A stretch of 64,000 nt of DNA from Dyadobacter koreensis (GCF_900108855.1 NZ_FNXY01000005.1:453061-517060); one strand, 5' to 3'; shown: positions 24,651 through 34,727, counted from the first letter of the stretch. Translations and numbers: made by a program. The notes: a model not told the origin generated them from the letters alone.

Positions 24651-27119
24651 TTAAAAATGAAAGTTAAGTCCAACTAAAAAGTTACGACCAGCTTGTGGGA
24701 AATAGAAATTTTCCTGTGTCAAAGTTTCACCGGCGATATAACCGTACGTATATCCATTCGATTCGTAGCGTTCGCTGAAAACATTATTCAGTAAGAAATT
24801 AAATGTAATTTCTTTTGCCCAGCTCGGTTTGATCGTCCAGGTCATACGGATATCATTTGTAAAGTAAGCATCTAGTTTCCTGGTTTCATTAGAGGTATTG
24901 TCCAGATATTGCTTTCCTACATATTTGGTCAGCAATGCGAATTCCAGATTTTTTTGCGGACTGTATGTAAATTGACTCCCAGCGATCACATTTGGAGAAA
25001 ACGAAATGTCCGATTTTCCGTGATTAATAAGGTCATAATCACCTGTGTCATAATTGACGATATATTCCGTAAAATCGGCGATTTTATTCTGGCTGAATGT
25101 TGCATTTGCATTCCATTTCAAACGGGAGTTAAAGGCGATTGCACCTTCCAGTTCAATTCCGGTACGATAACTTTTCGGCACATTTACACGAATGGAATTA
25201 CCAACATCGTTGATCTGCCCGGTCAGTACCAGTTGATTTTTATAATGCATCAGATAATAATTCGCTGAAATCCCCCAGATTCCTTTTTGCATACGAAAAC
25301 CTGCTTCAACGTTATTCAATCGCTCGCTTTTTGGGAAAAGGCGTGTTGTTGAAGCTGTGAAATCATCACGGTTTGGCTCTTTATTACCCATACTATATGA
25401 CGCGTAAACAGAACTTTGCGGAGCGATTTGGTACGTAATTCCGGCTTTTGGATTGACGAATGAATAGGACTGGTCAAAATTAAACGTGATCAGATCATTG
25501 TCCATCCCGTCAATTTTGTGACTCACCCTACGGTATTGAAGATCTCCGAATGCATTCAGTTTTTCAGTGAACTGGTAGTAAAGTTTTCCATAAATATTAA
25601 AATCCTGCTTAATTCCTTTATTGAAATAATAACGCTGCTCATTTTCAGTATTTCCGGCATTTCTTGCCCAGATAATTTCTCCGTAATGATCGCCGTCGTA
25701 ATAATTATATCCGCCACCCACGCTGGCTGTCAATTTTTTGAAGCTGTTGTAATCCAGAGAAAATGTAGATCCGTAGAAATAATTATCCAGCCATCTGCGA
25801 CGGATAAGGTCGGTGCTTGAAATCGTATCATTTCCGGAAATAATGTTAGGCAGATTGTAACTGCTGAAATCGTCATTCTTACGATATTGCTCATAATATC
25901 CCAGACCACGAACGAGAAAACCATTCAGGTTTAAAGTCAGATTATTATTCAAAGTATGAGAAGTAACAACCTGGTAATGATCCTGGCGATAGTTATCAAC
26001 TTCATTTTTGTACGTATATGAATTGTAAGTGCGATTGTCTGCGTTGATCAGATTGTCGGCATCTTTTTCATCCAGTCCGTTTCTGTCAATATAGGCTAAA
26101 ATCCCTTCCCGGTCTCCACGAAGTTTCGCTTCTGGAACGCCGTTCCAGGACTGGTAAGTTTTTTCTTTTCCTGAAAACACATTGACCCTCACAAAACTTT
26201 TTCCTCCAAAATAAGCACCGGATAAATAATAGGAATGAAGTTCCGAAGACGCGCGGTCAACATAACCATCGGACGAAACGCGCGACAAACGCGCATCAAA
26301 CGTAAATTTATCTTTCACCAAACCACTTCCAATCTTAATCGTATTTTTAAATGTGTTGAAAGAACCATATGAATTGTTGCGCTCTGCATAAGCCTCTTTG
26401 CGGAATTGGTTGGTACTGATATTCACAGTCGCGCCGAACGCTCCGGCGCCGTTTGTGGAAGTCCCAACGCCACGCTGAATCTGAATACTGCTTACCGAGG
26501 AAGCGATATCTGGCATATTAACCCAAAAAACACCCTGACTTTCTGCATCGTTATAAGGAATTCCGTTGACTGTCACGTTGATCCGGGTTGCGTCCGTGCC
26601 GCGAATCCGGATTCCGGTATAACCCACGCCGCCGCCTGCGTCACTCGTGCTGACGAGCGAAGGCGTAAAATTTAAAAGTACCGGAAGATCTTGTCCAAGA
26701 TTTTGTTTATTGAGTGCTTCGGCGTTTACATTGGTATAGGCCATCCCCGTTTTGTCGGTCACACGCGTTGCGTTTACGATCACTTCATCGGCCTGGAAAG
26801 TGCTTTTTTGAAGTTTAATGTCAAGCGGTTTTTCAGAACTTGTATTGGCAGCATCCAGTTTCACCGACTGATATCCGATGTATGATATTTCCAGTGCGGC
26901 AATATTATCAGAGATATTCCGGAGCGTAAATCTTCCGTTGGCGTCCGTCGTAGTTCCTCTGATCTCACCAGCTTTGACGGTTGCGCCGGGAAGTGGTTTT
27001 CCATCTTCCTGATCGGTAATCTGACCGGTTAATGTTTTTTGAGCAAAAACAGATGTGCTCAGTAATGTGCTGATAACGAGTGTTAAAAGACAGGTCGTAA
27101 CTTTTCGCATTGCGATCAT
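24651..27119 (-). CDS. TonB-dependent outer-membrane receptor under TPP control
   Basis: An 822-residue outer-membrane receptor. A signal peptide (to about residue 27, TSVFAQ) precedes a CarboxypepD-reg-like domain (28-115, GKPLPGATVKAG and GTTTDANGRFTL), a plug domain (120-235, with IRIRGTDATRINVTVNGIPYN split here as the family block) and a 22-strand barrel ending in aromatic LNFHF. It imports a ligand with TonB energy. The upstream TPP riboswitch strongly suggests thiamin, its phosphate or a precursor as ligand; Bacteroidota thiamin receptors of this sort are known. No inner-membrane thiamin transporter or synthesis gene lies next to it. The start may also be the ATG three codons in (27,110). 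Confidence 0.92.
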   Translation of the reverse strand: MIAMRKVTTCLLTLVISTLLSTSVFAQKTLTGQITDQEDGKPLPGATVKAGEIRGTTTDANGRFTLRNISDNIAALEISYIGYQSVKLDAANTSSEKPLDIKLQKSTFQADEVIVNATRVTDKTGMAYTNVNAEALNKQNLGQDLPVLLNFTPSLVSTSDAGGGVGYTGIRIRGTDATRINVTVNGIPYNDAESQGVFWVNMPDIASSVSSIQIQRGVGTSTNGAGAFGATVNISTNQFRKEAYAERNNSYGSFNTFKNTIKIGSGLVKDKFTFDARLSRVSSDGYVDRASSELHSYYLSGAYFGGKSFVRVNVFSGKEKTYQSWNGVPEAKLRGDREGILAYIDRNGLDEKDADNLINADNRTYNSYTYKNEVDNYRQDHYQVVTSHTLNNNLTLNLNGFLVRGLGYYEQYRKNDDFSSYNLPNIISGNDTISSTDLIRRRWLDNYFYGSTFSLDYNSFKKLTASVGGGYNYYDGDHYGEIIWARNAGNTENEQRYYFNKGIKQDFNIYGKLYYQFTEKLNAFGDLQYRRVSHKIDGMDNDLITFNFDQSYSFVNPKAGITYQIAPQSSVYASYSMGNKEPNRDDFTASTTRLFPKSERLNNVEAGFRMQKGIWGISANYYLMHYKNQLVLTGQINDVGNSIRVNVPKSYRTGIELEGAIAFNSRLKWNANATFSQNKIADFTEYIVNYDTGDYDLINHGKSDISFSPNVIAGSQFTYSPQKNLEFALLTKYVGKQYLDNTSNETRKLDAYFTNDIRMTWTIKPSWAKEITFNFLLNNVFSERYESNGYTYGYIAGETLTQENFYFPQAGRNFLVGLNFHF

Positions 27120-27249
27120 TAATTGTTACGAACAGGCAAGGGGCCGCCTATCCTTTTGGTTCAATAAAAAATGGTTATTCGATTCAGCTTATCAGGTAAG
27201 TTTGAAAATACGTAATGACACAATTTTCGCTAGTCCTGAGTTTAGCTTT

Positions 27250-27325
27250 CTCTTCCTACGCCGGCATTATCCGGATCAGGTAATATGGGTATGATCTCAG
27301 CCCGTTAGGTAGGGCACCCCTTTGA
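27250..27325 (-). promoter_or_regulatory. TPP riboswitch (THI element)
   Basis: The minus strand contains the conserved THI-box pieces in order: GGGGTGCCC, then GGGCTGAGATCATACCC, then CCTGATCCGGATAATGCCGG and CGTAGGAAG. It lies in the 5' leader of the TonB receptor gene, about 130 bases before the start codon. Thiamin pyrophosphate binding should switch expression off. Confidence 0.95.
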
Positions 27326-27428
27326 GATTATGCTGCAAAGATATGGATATTGGCGTGGGGAAGCAAGAGAAATCGCATTGCGCCCAGATTGCTTTTGCTA
27401 ATGAGCCTATGCGGGTTTCTTATTTTCA

Positions 27429-28202
27429 CTACTTCATACTTAGTGTATTTTCTGCTATGGAATTTCGTAACATTAACCCTGACGAGACACTCGCTAAAAC
27501 CAGTTTTGTCTCGTCATCCAAATGTTTTTTAAGCCAGACTTTCCCCTGGCTGATCGTCGAAACAGCACCGATGACTTTTCCGTTTTGTTGGAATTCATAA
27601 CCATATACCTGGTTTTGTGTGATAAAATCAGACGCGCCTTCAATCGAGCGAATACCAGTTATGTCAATTTTGATTGCTCCTTTTCTTACAAAACCAATGG
27701 TTGAATTTTGTTTTAAACTACGGCTCGCTCCGTCAATGTCATGAACAATAAAATCCCATTCTTCCGAATTATCCAGCCTTATAGCGCCGGCAAAATAATT
27801 TTTATACCTTAAAGAGACCGCGAAGTATTCTTTAACAGGCTCGTATTCCGTTTCTTTAAATTTACTTACCATAGCAACGTCTGCTGATTTTCCATCTGCT
27901 GATGACAAGCTGAAACTTACCTTTTCTTTGGCTCCCTGGAATTTCACAAAAAATGGGATTGAATAACCGGATGTCCAACCGCGTTTGACTTTGTTAGTTT
28001 TAAAATCGCCAAAGGATATGACTTGCCCGATTTGCCAACCTTGCAGTCCTTTTACAGAATAGGCATCAGTATCGTTTCTGAGATTTTCGTTGACAGCAAG
28101 TTCGGCAGTTCTGCAAGAAAAAATTGAAACTGAAATACAGGTATAAAGGAGGAATGCTTTTCCCTTGTATAAATAAAAATTGAAAGTATTTCTCATGGCC
28201 AT
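27429..28202 (-). CDS. Unrecognised lipoprotein
   Basis: A 257-residue protein with a long basic N-terminus and a lipobox-like SIFSC (Cys30), so probably a lipoprotein of the periplasm or outer membrane. The mature region is rich in beta strand and aromatic residues (FAVSLRYKNYFAGAIRL, WDFIVHDIDGAS). I recognise no family. The start could be the second ATG two codons downstream. It lies alone between the riboswitch of the TonB gene and the DUF1801 gene, with about 75 bases to the latter. Confidence 0.6.
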   Translation of the reverse strand: MAMRNTFNFYLYKGKAFLLYTCISVSIFSCRTAELAVNENLRNDTDAYSVKGLQGWQIGQVISFGDFKTNKVKRGWTSGYSIPFFVKFQGAKEKVSFSLSSADGKSADVAMVSKFKETEYEPVKEYFAVSLRYKNYFAGAIRLDNSEEWDFIVHDIDGASRSLKQNSTIGFVRKGAIKIDITGIRSIEGASDFITQNQVYGYEFQQNGKVIGAVSTISQGKVWLKKHLDDETKLVLASVSSGLMLRNSIAENTLSMK

Positions 28203-28277
28203 TATTAGTTAATAATAGCTTTGAAACAAATAATTAAGCGAAAGTTGGAATGAGACGCTTACTTGTGAGTGAACGGC

Positions 28278-29063
28278 TTATTTATCAACCAGACTCAACC
28301 AAGATTTTAAAACACTCTGCAAAGCCTTCTCTTTCGATTTGACATCTTCCAAATCTTTAAAAACAACCGTTCTTCTACCATCTTCATAGTTGCCTTCCAG
28401 TAACCCAGACGTGTCATTCACCTTTGCGCCACTTGGCAAAACCAGCATAATTCGCCCCTTATGAAGATTCATCACCACGATATCGCGTTTATATTCTTTG
28501 GGATCAGACGGTTTCATCTCTCCGGAATAGTAGAAGCTTGGATTATTCCATTTGATCTGCTCGGCGATTTCTTTGTCTGTATTTAAAATAATTTGTCTGA
28601 TCGCTTCCACAGTGTCGCCTAATGCCGTATCAAGTTTTTTTATATGATTGCTTACCTGCTCAGAATCTGAAAGTTTCGTGGTCTTTGCCGGTGCTTTCTT
28701 TTTCGTAACTCCTTTTTCAAGATTTTTTTCAATCCTGTATTTCGTGATTTTTGTTATCAGATCAAGCGGAAGTGGTTTGTCTAACGGAAATTGAACGGCG
28801 CCTTTTGTACCTTTATATCCTGCCAGTTCTTCTTTAAACTCTTCCAGTCCCTGGGGGGCAGGATAAAATCCGATGTGATTTTTATAGGCGGCATAGTGAA
28901 CAAGATTGCCATTCAGCGTCAGGGTTGGGATACCATAACCAATTTTTTCTTCCGCATCCGGCGCGGCCGCACGGATCGTTTTGCGCATTTGTTTCAATAA
29001 CTTTTGAGTTTCTGGTGGGAAACTGGCTATATATTGATCGACCTCCGGACTATTTTTAGACAT
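28278..29063 (-). CDS. DUF1801/YdhG-like protein with two domains
   Basis: A 261-residue cytoplasmic protein starting at ATG 29,063 (MSKNSPEVDQYIASFP); the longer frame adds eight residues with no support. The first domain (1-120) has the DUF1801 signature: EEKIGYGIPTL, then HYAAYKNHIGFYP. A Lys-rich linker leads to a second, related domain (about 140-261) with EQIKWNNPSFYYSGEM and a phosphate-like-binding VLPSGAKV loop. Bacillus YdhG-type members have been linked to iron delivery to frataxin; this is not tested for the double-domain type. Independent gene. Confidence 0.85.
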   Translation of the reverse strand: MSKNSPEVDQYIASFPPETQKLLKQMRKTIRAAAPDAEEKIGYGIPTLTLNGNLVHYAAYKNHIGFYPAPQGLEEFKEELAGYKGTKGAVQFPLDKPLPLDLITKITKYRIEKNLEKGVTKKKAPAKTTKLSDSEQVSNHIKKLDTALGDTVEAIRQIILNTDKEIAEQIKWNNPSFYYSGEMKPSDPKEYKRDIVVMNLHKGRIMLVLPSGAKVNDTSGLLEGNYEDGRRTVVFKDLEDVKSKEKALQSVLKSWLSLVDK

Positions 29064-29174
29064 GGCAGTTCTGGCTTTAAAATGCACTTCTTTTTATGAC
29101 AAGCAAGATTGCGATTTCATCAATTTATTCAAAATAAAACCGATGTTTTTGATTATCAGTATCTAAGCGATCAT

Positions 29175-29879
29175 TTATTGCAATTTGTTCAAAACTTTAA
29201 CTGGCTGCCTTTCCGCTATTTTCTTATTTTTTTCTTTCAAATAAATGTAGGTTTTGTGTCCTGTAAGTGACTGATCAAGCTTTTCAAACAAACCTTTATC
29301 CTGAAGGGCATACCAGTTTATTTTTAGTAGGTAAAGACTGACATAGGAAGCGGGATTTTCCAGTATAAATGCGCCGGTTTTTTTGACTAAATCTTCTTTT
29401 TCAAGCGCCTGCTTCTCAATCCAAAAATTCAGACTATCCGCATTTCTGTCTTTTCTAGCCTGTTTTTCACCCAATGCATAACTTCTGATGCGATCATCTG
29501 ATGGCTTCTGTATATTTCTCTCAAACGCCTGCCACTCCAATGTACTTCGTGAATTTGTTACAGTGGACTTTGTAACGTCATTGGTATCAAGCCGGATTTG
29601 TGTTCCCTGTTCCAGAAAGAAAAACAGCGATCCTTTAATTTGAGAAACATGGAGCTGATATAAATCAGGAACAAGATCATTATCAATATCCAGGTTGAAG
29701 ATATCAGAATTGAGTTTGATCGAATGTACAATAGCTGCAAATCCTTTTTCCCGTGTTAAAAGAACGGCTTTGCGGCCTTTTAATTCTTTCGGACTAAAGA
29801 TCTGGAACTTCACTTTTTGAGAAAAAGAATAGTTTGCTGAAATCAGAAACAAAAGGAGCAGGATTGAAAATTTATTCAT
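29175..29879 (-). CDS. Secreted DUF4369-like protein lacking the thioredoxin domain
   Basis: A 234-residue exported protein, signal peptide to about residue 20 (NYSFSQ). The rest matches the N-terminal part of Bacteroidota TlpA-like proteins: a beta-rich DUF4369-like domain (21-105, FFFLEQGTQIRLD), then a helical linker up to LKEKNKKIAERQPVKV. In relatives this linker is followed by an APDF motif and a thioredoxin domain; here the chain ends after five more residues. No thioredoxin-like sequence is seen downstream, so the loss is by truncation. It overlaps the GH18 gene by four bases and is translated from the same message. Confidence 0.7.
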   Translation of the reverse strand: MNKFSILLLLFLISANYSFSQKVKFQIFSPKELKGRKAVLLTREKGFAAIVHSIKLNSDIFNLDIDNDLVPDLYQLHVSQIKGSLFFFLEQGTQIRLDTNDVTKSTVTNSRSTLEWQAFERNIQKPSDDRIRSYALGEKQARKDRNADSLNFWIEKQALEKEDLVKKTGAFILENPASYVSLYLLKINWYALQDKGLFEKLDQSLTGHKTYIYLKEKNKKIAERQPVKVLNKLQ

Positions 29880-30865
29880 TTCGCATGGATTACAGCATGA
29901 ATATTTTCTAAAAGTGACTGCTCCCCGGTGGTATCCTGCAACAGTTGCCAGATCATAATTCCTCCTGATTTTTCCAGCGCAAGTGAAGTTTTTTTTCTAA
30001 TCGTTGGAATGCCATTATAATAAAGATTTCCGCCATTCACACTGAATTCATCAGCGGTGGATTTATCCGGATATTGGAGAATCAGGTTCTTCCAGGAAAT
30101 ACTTTCCGGCGCACTCCCACCAAATCCATAGCCATAAAACGGAACACCCAGACTTAATTTTTCTTTAGCAATACCGCGTGTTTTTGTCCAATAATCCAGG
30201 TCCTCAACGGCCATTTCATAGGGTGCATGCGGACCGGGTCTTGAAGGATTCCAAGGTCCGGTTTTGTCATATGACATGATATTTACGAAGTCAAACTGCG
30301 CGAGAGCTTTATCTGTAAACTGATCTTTGTATACAGTAGCGATGGCGGCAGTGATCATTTTATTTTTAGCTCGTAATTGTTCTGCCAGGTCGATCACAAA
30401 ATTTTCATAATTGCCGTCTATTAGGGCGCCTTCCAGGTCAACATCAATACCGTCCAGATTGTTTTCAACAGCCAGGTTTGCGAGATCATTTATCAGTTTC
30501 GTCTTTTTTTCTCCAATTAAAAAAGACGGATAATATTTGGGTGCGCCGCCGCCGCCGATCGATGCCATGATTTTAACCTTTTTTGCATGAGCGATGGCCG
30601 CTACTTCTTTAAGATTTTCTGTTCCTTTCAAATTTCCCAGAGAATCGGGATTGATGAAAGCGATATAAAGGTGGGTGATTTTGTTGTAATCGATTGTTTT
30701 GGCTGATGCCAGTAAATTTTCCTTACCAGGCAGATAACCAATAACCCGAAAATTTGATCTGGTGTTATCAACGGTGATTGTTTTTTTGCTGCAACCAAAA
30801 TTAAAAAACAGCAAACTGAAAAAAATGAAAGTAAGTGTAGATTTTAATTTGATTTTTATATTCAC
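29876..30865 (-). CDS. GH18-family lipoprotein (chitinase-like)
   Basis: A 329-residue lipoprotein (lipobox FNFGC, Cys25) with a GH18 TIM barrel. The catalytic DxxDxDxE motif is complete: DGIDVDLE at 138-145 with acid Glu145. Strand motifs RVIGYLPG and KIMASIGGGG, and the later MSYD (about 198-201) and IMIWQL near the end, fit the family. GH18 enzymes cut beta-1,4 linked GlcNAc polymers; small single-domain lipoproteins of this type may act on chitin, peptidoglycan fragments or host glycans. Anchored in the outer membrane or periplasm. First gene of a two-gene operon with the DUF4369 protein. Confidence 0.88.
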   Translation of the reverse strand: MNIKIKLKSTLTFIFFSLLFFNFGCSKKTITVDNTRSNFRVIGYLPGKENLLASAKTIDYNKITHLYIAFINPDSLGNLKGTENLKEVAAIAHAKKVKIMASIGGGGAPKYYPSFLIGEKKTKLINDLANLAVENNLDGIDVDLEGALIDGNYENFVIDLAEQLRAKNKMITAAIATVYKDQFTDKALAQFDFVNIMSYDKTGPWNPSRPGPHAPYEMAVEDLDYWTKTRGIAKEKLSLGVPFYGYGFGGSAPESISWKNLILQYPDKSTADEFSVNGGNLYYNGIPTIRKKTSLALEKSGGIMIWQLLQDTTGEQSLLENIHAVIHAK

Positions 30866-30907
30866 AAGATTGATTCTTAGAGTTTTAAAGTCAGTTAATG
30901 TAGCAAG

Positions 30908-31399
30908 TTACAATTCCTTTACATAAAGCCAATACATCTTTCCAAGTCGTATTTCAAGTTCTTTTATTTGTTTAAAACCCATCGCCTCATAAATATGCCG
31001 CGCCGCGCTCATAAATTCGGACGTATGCAAAGCAATGAATTTTTCACCCGTTTGTCTTGCATGATCAACGCAGAGCTGCATCAGTTTTTTGCCAATCCCT
31101 TTTCCTGCGTATTCTGTATGCACACCAACCATTCGGACATACGACCAGTCTTCCTTAAAAATATCGGTCGGGTTGCCATTTGGAATTAAAAACGCCATGC
31201 CGACGATTTTTTCATGTTCTTCACAAACAAAACATAACGATTTAGAAAGCAGATCCGGATATGTTTTTTCACTTAGTAAAATAGAATTCAGTTTTTCCCA
31301 GTTTTCTTCGGTCAGTACAGTTTCGAACTGACCATAAGCATTTAAACCAAGCTGTTGTAATTGTGGAATATCGTTGTCTGTCGCAGTTCTGAAATTCAT
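30908..31399 (-). CDS. GNAT-family N-acetyltransferase
   Basis: A 163-residue cytoplasmic acetyltransferase. The acetyl-CoA loop is VHTEYAGKGIGKKLMQLC (about 93-110; Q/R-x-x-G-x-G/A form), followed by IALHTSEFMSAARHIYEAMGFK typical of motif B. Substrate unknown; similar proteins act on small molecules or protein N-termini. It is 43 bases upstream of the GH18 gene in the same direction and might share its transcript. Confidence 0.88.
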   Translation of the reverse strand: MNFRTATDNDIPQLQQLGLNAYGQFETVLTEENWEKLNSILLSEKTYPDLLSKSLCFVCEEHEKIVGMAFLIPNGNPTDIFKEDWSYVRMVGVHTEYAGKGIGKKLMQLCVDHARQTGEKFIALHTSEFMSAARHIYEAMGFKQIKELEIRLGKMYWLYVKEL

Positions 31400-31635
31400 C
31401 GGTTTGACTGGGAGAGTTCTGATTAGGGATAATACCAGATTTTTCTAAATATATGGGTTTTGCAAATGTGAAGCCAGGGAATTTATCTTTTGGAAATACA
31501 AAAAAAATTCTTCAAAAGCTTCGTATTAAGAACTGGATTTAAAAATTAAACTTTTCTGCAAACAATTATCCACACGCAGGATTTCCGTATTTTTACCTTA
31601 TCTAAATCGAATGAATCCGCTTAAACGTAAATACA

Positions 31636-32889
31636 ATGGCAAACTATACGGAAATGACGATGCTTGAAGCAACGCAGCATGCAATGGAATTGGAGGGGAA
31701 ATATGGCGCGCATAATTATAAACCTATGCCCGTTGTACTTGCGAAAGGTTCAGGCGTATATGTATGGGATGTTGAAGGAAAACAATATCTGGATTTTTTA
31801 TCTGCTTATAGTGCTGTAAGTCAAGGACATTGTCATCCCCGAATCATTGATGCAATGATTGAACAGGCGCAAAAACTTACCCTGACTTCACGTGCTTTTT
31901 ACAGCGATAAATTGGGAGAATGTGAAAAGTTCCTATGCGAATATTTCGGTTATGATAAAGTATTAATGATGAACTCAGGCGTTGAAGGCGGCGAGACGGC
32001 TTTGAAGCTGACACGAAAATGGGCATATAAGGTAAAAGGTATCGCACCGAATAAAGCAAAAACGGTTTATGCTTCAGGTAATTTCTGGGGACGTACTTTG
32101 GCGGCAATTTCTTCATCAACAGATCCATCCAGCACGGATGATTACGGTCCGTTTTTGCCAGGTTTTGAAATTATTCCTTACGATGATCTGGAAGCTTTGG
32201 AAAACATCTTCAAAAGCGATCCGAATATTGCAGGCTTCATGGTAGAGCCGATTCAGGGAGAGGCCGGTGTGGTCGTTCCGAGAGAAGGATATTTAAAAGG
32301 TGTACGGGATTTGTGTACAAAATATAATGTATTGTTCATCGCAGACGAAGTGCAGACCGGAATCGGTCGGACTGGAAAAAGGCTTGCTTGTGACTGGGAA
32401 AATGTAAAACCTGACATTCTGGTGCTCGGAAAAGCACTATCAGGGGGAACAATGCCGGTTTCAGCCGCTTTTGCTGATGACGAGATTATGCTGACGATTG
32501 CGCCTGGTGAACACGGCTCAACGTATGGTGGAAATCCTTTGGCTTGTGCAGTGACTATGGCGGCTTTGCAAGTTGTAAATGATGAAAACCTTGCTGATAA
32601 TGCGGAAGTTATGGGTAAGCTTTTCCGAAAAAGAATCTCTGATTTACAGCAGAAATGCGACCTTATATCGTTAGTAAGAGGCAAAGGGCTTTTGAATGCA
32701 ATTGTAATAAATGATACGGAAGAAAGTGCTACGGCGATGAACCTGTGTTATAAAATGATGGATAAAGGATTGTTATGTAAACCGACACACGGGAATAAAA
32801 TTCGTTTTGCGCCTCCGTTGGTGATTACGGAAGATCAGATGAATGCTGCCTGTGATATTATTGAAGAAGTATTTTTGACAACAAACTAA
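31636..32889 (+). CDS. rocD: Ornithine-oxo-acid transaminase
   Basis: A 417-residue PLP-dependent class-III aminotransferase that transfers the delta-amino group of ornithine to 2-oxoglutarate, giving glutamate semialdehyde. Blocks visible: [22 protein letters not shown] is the family start; [31 protein letters not shown]; the PLP Asp in [13 protein letters not shown]; the PLP-binding Lys in VLGKALSGG; and [14 protein letters not shown]. Length and motifs fit RocD better than ArgD or GABA transaminase. It lies ten bases before the S41 peptidase gene. Arginine/ornithine catabolism is the expected role. Confidence 0.93.
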   Translation: MANYTEMTMLEATQHAMELEGKYGAHNYKPMPVVLAKGSGVYVWDVEGKQYLDFLSAYSAVSQGHCHPRIIDAMIEQAQKLTLTSRAFYSDKLGECEKFLCEYFGYDKVLMMNSGVEGGETALKLTRKWAYKVKGIAPNKAKTVYASGNFWGRTLAAISSSTDPSSTDDYGPFLPGFEIIPYDDLEALENIFKSDPNIAGFMVEPIQGEAGVVVPREGYLKGVRDLCTKYNVLFIADEVQTGIGRTGKRLACDWENVKPDILVLGKALSGGTMPVSAAFADDEIMLTIAPGEHGSTYGGNPLACAVTMAALQVVNDENLADNAEVMGKLFRKRISDLQQKCDLISLVRGKGLLNAIVINDTEESATAMNLCYKMMDKGLLCKPTHGNKIRFAPPLVITEDQMNAACDIIEEVFLTTN

Positions 32890-32898
32890 GTCGACGTT

Positions 32899-34290
32899 AT
32901 GAGAAAGGTGTTACTGCTTGTGCTGGTTTTTACAGGTGTTTTGAGTTCTTGCCGTGATAAAAATGTTGATCCGGCAACAGACCTGGAAACCAGTAACTGG
33001 ATTGTCGATCAGATGAAAACCTGGTACTACTGGAATGACAAGATCCCGGCAAACCCTGATTTAACCCTGGCACCAGAAGCACTTTTTAATTCGTTGTTAT
33101 ACAAATTTGATGCAACTGCACGCCCTGACGGGGACCGTTTTTCATGGATCGAAAGCGATGCTGACGCATTAAAAGCGGAGTTGAGCGGTTCGACAAAAAC
33201 TACGGGTCTGCAATTGAGATTGTTTTATTACCCGACCGGCGGTACAAATATCGTAGGTCTGGTTGGGTATGCTTTGCCGGGCTCGCCAGCTGCTCTTGCT
33301 GGGTTTAAAAGAGGCGATATCATCACACGGATAGACGATAAGCAGTTGACCGCCTCGAATTATTATGATTTGATCTATTCAGATGTTGCCAGAAAATACA
33401 CCTTGGGAGCACTTAATGAGCAGGATGCGATTGTAGAAACGACGACAACTAGAAATGTTACGCCGGTTAGTTTCCAGGAAGATCCCGTGTTTTTTGATAC
33501 CACGCTTCAGTATGGAAGTAATACAATTGGTTATCTGGTTTACCATCAATTTATTGCCAGCAAAAGCGGCAGCGATAAAAAGGAATATGATCAGAAAATC
33601 GACAATGTTTTCGCATCTTTCAAATCAAAAAATGTAAATTCTCTGGTGCTGGATCTGCGTTACAACCCGGGCGGTTATGTAAGCTCCGCGACTAATCTGG
33701 CAAGTTTGATTGGAAAAGGAATTACGTCGAATGATATTTTCTATTACAAAGAATACAATTCGACACTTACACCAATTCTTGAAAAACGGTATGGTAAAGA
33801 GTATTTCACGGATAAATTTTCTGCAAAAAGTCAGAACATTGGTTCTGGCCTGCAGCATTTAATCATCCTTACTTCAAACAGAACTGCTTCTGCCAGCGAA
33901 TTGCTGATCAATGGATTGAAGCCTTTCATGAAAGTTACTGTTATCGGCGATCAGACGGTTGGGAAAAATGTCGGTTCGGTGACGCTGAGTGATGATAGTA
34001 AAAAAGTGAAGTGGGGCCTTCAGCCAATCGTGACCAAGTCTTTTAACAGCCTGAAACAATCGGATTACAGCAAAGGTTTTACGCCTGATATACCAGTAAA
34101 AGAAGGGTTAAGGCTATTCCCGTACGGAAACCCAAAGGACCCTCTGCTTGCTGCCGCAATTCTGGAAATCACAGGATCAGCCACAGTTCGTCAAAAAGCT
34201 GACCAGCTTCGTACAGCTGGGTATGCCGACGATTTTAGCACTACTTTCGAAAGAAAGGCGGGAGGAAGTAATATGTTTTTTGATAAATAA
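32899..34290 (+). CDS. S41-family C-terminal processing peptidase, lipoprotein
   Basis: A 463-residue lipoprotein (lipobox LSSC, Cys18). Order: a short N-terminal helical domain typical of Bacteroidota S41 proteins (TWYYWNDKIP), a PDZ domain (about 105-165, GSPAALAGFKRGDIITRIDD), and the S41 catalytic domain. The catalytic Ser is in the TASASE block (329-334) and the general-base Lys in GDQTVGKNVGS shortly after. LDLRYNPGG is the strand motif. It should clip C-termini of periplasmic or membrane proteins. It begins ten bases after rocD and is probably co-transcribed, though there is no obvious functional link. Confidence 0.9.
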   Translation: MRKVLLLVLVFTGVLSSCRDKNVDPATDLETSNWIVDQMKTWYYWNDKIPANPDLTLAPEALFNSLLYKFDATARPDGDRFSWIESDADALKAELSGSTKTTGLQLRLFYYPTGGTNIVGLVGYALPGSPAALAGFKRGDIITRIDDKQLTASNYYDLIYSDVARKYTLGALNEQDAIVETTTTRNVTPVSFQEDPVFFDTTLQYGSNTIGYLVYHQFIASKSGSDKKEYDQKIDNVFASFKSKNVNSLVLDLRYNPGGYVSSATNLASLIGKGITSNDIFYYKEYNSTLTPILEKRYGKEYFTDKFSAKSQNIGSGLQHLIILTSNRTASASELLINGLKPFMKVTVIGDQTVGKNVGSVTLSDDSKKVKWGLQPIVTKSFNSLKQSDYSKGFTPDIPVKEGLRLFPYGNPKDPLLAAAILEITGSATVRQKADQLRTAGYADDFSTTFERKAGGSNMFFDK

Positions 34291-34461
34291 ATATTCTTAT
34301 TTGTTTATCGCAGATAATCAGGTGATTGGGCTCCTTTTCGCTTCGTCAGGTGGAAAGGAGTTTTTCTTTTTGAGATATATTCTGTTGAAATTTTCTGATA
34401 CGGTATACTTTTTATAATATTAGAACAGTAACTTTTTCTAACACTATAAACAGAATACACT

Positions 34462-34716
34462 ATGGGTATTTTAACTTGGATTATCGTAGGTCTAGTAGCC
34501 GGAGCTATCGCTAAGGCGTTGCATCCGGGTAAAGATCCGGGCGGTTTTATTGTAACGATTTTGATAGGAATAGCAGGGGCTGTCGTTGGAGGCTGGATAT
34601 CGTCGCTTCTGGGATTTGGAACTGTTGACGGTTTCAATATCGGAAGTCTCTTTATAGCTATTCTGGGAGCAGTGCTTCTATTATTCTTATATAGAAAGTT
34701 TAGTACAAAAGCTTAA
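34462..34716 (+). CDS. GlsB/YeaQ/YmgE-family small membrane protein
   Basis: An 84-residue inner-membrane protein of three predicted transmembrane helices with the family pattern: GILTWIIVGLVAGAIAK, then HPGKDPGGFIVTILIGI and a glycine-rich third helix. These proteins are tied to general stress response and were once called transglycosylase-associated. Own transcript, bounded downstream by a terminator. Confidence 0.93.
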   Translation: MGILTWIIVGLVAGAIAKALHPGKDPGGFIVTILIGIAGAVVGGWISSLLGFGTVDGFNIGSLFIAILGAVLLLFLYRKFSTKA

Positions 34717-34727
34717 TCTGTTTTAAT

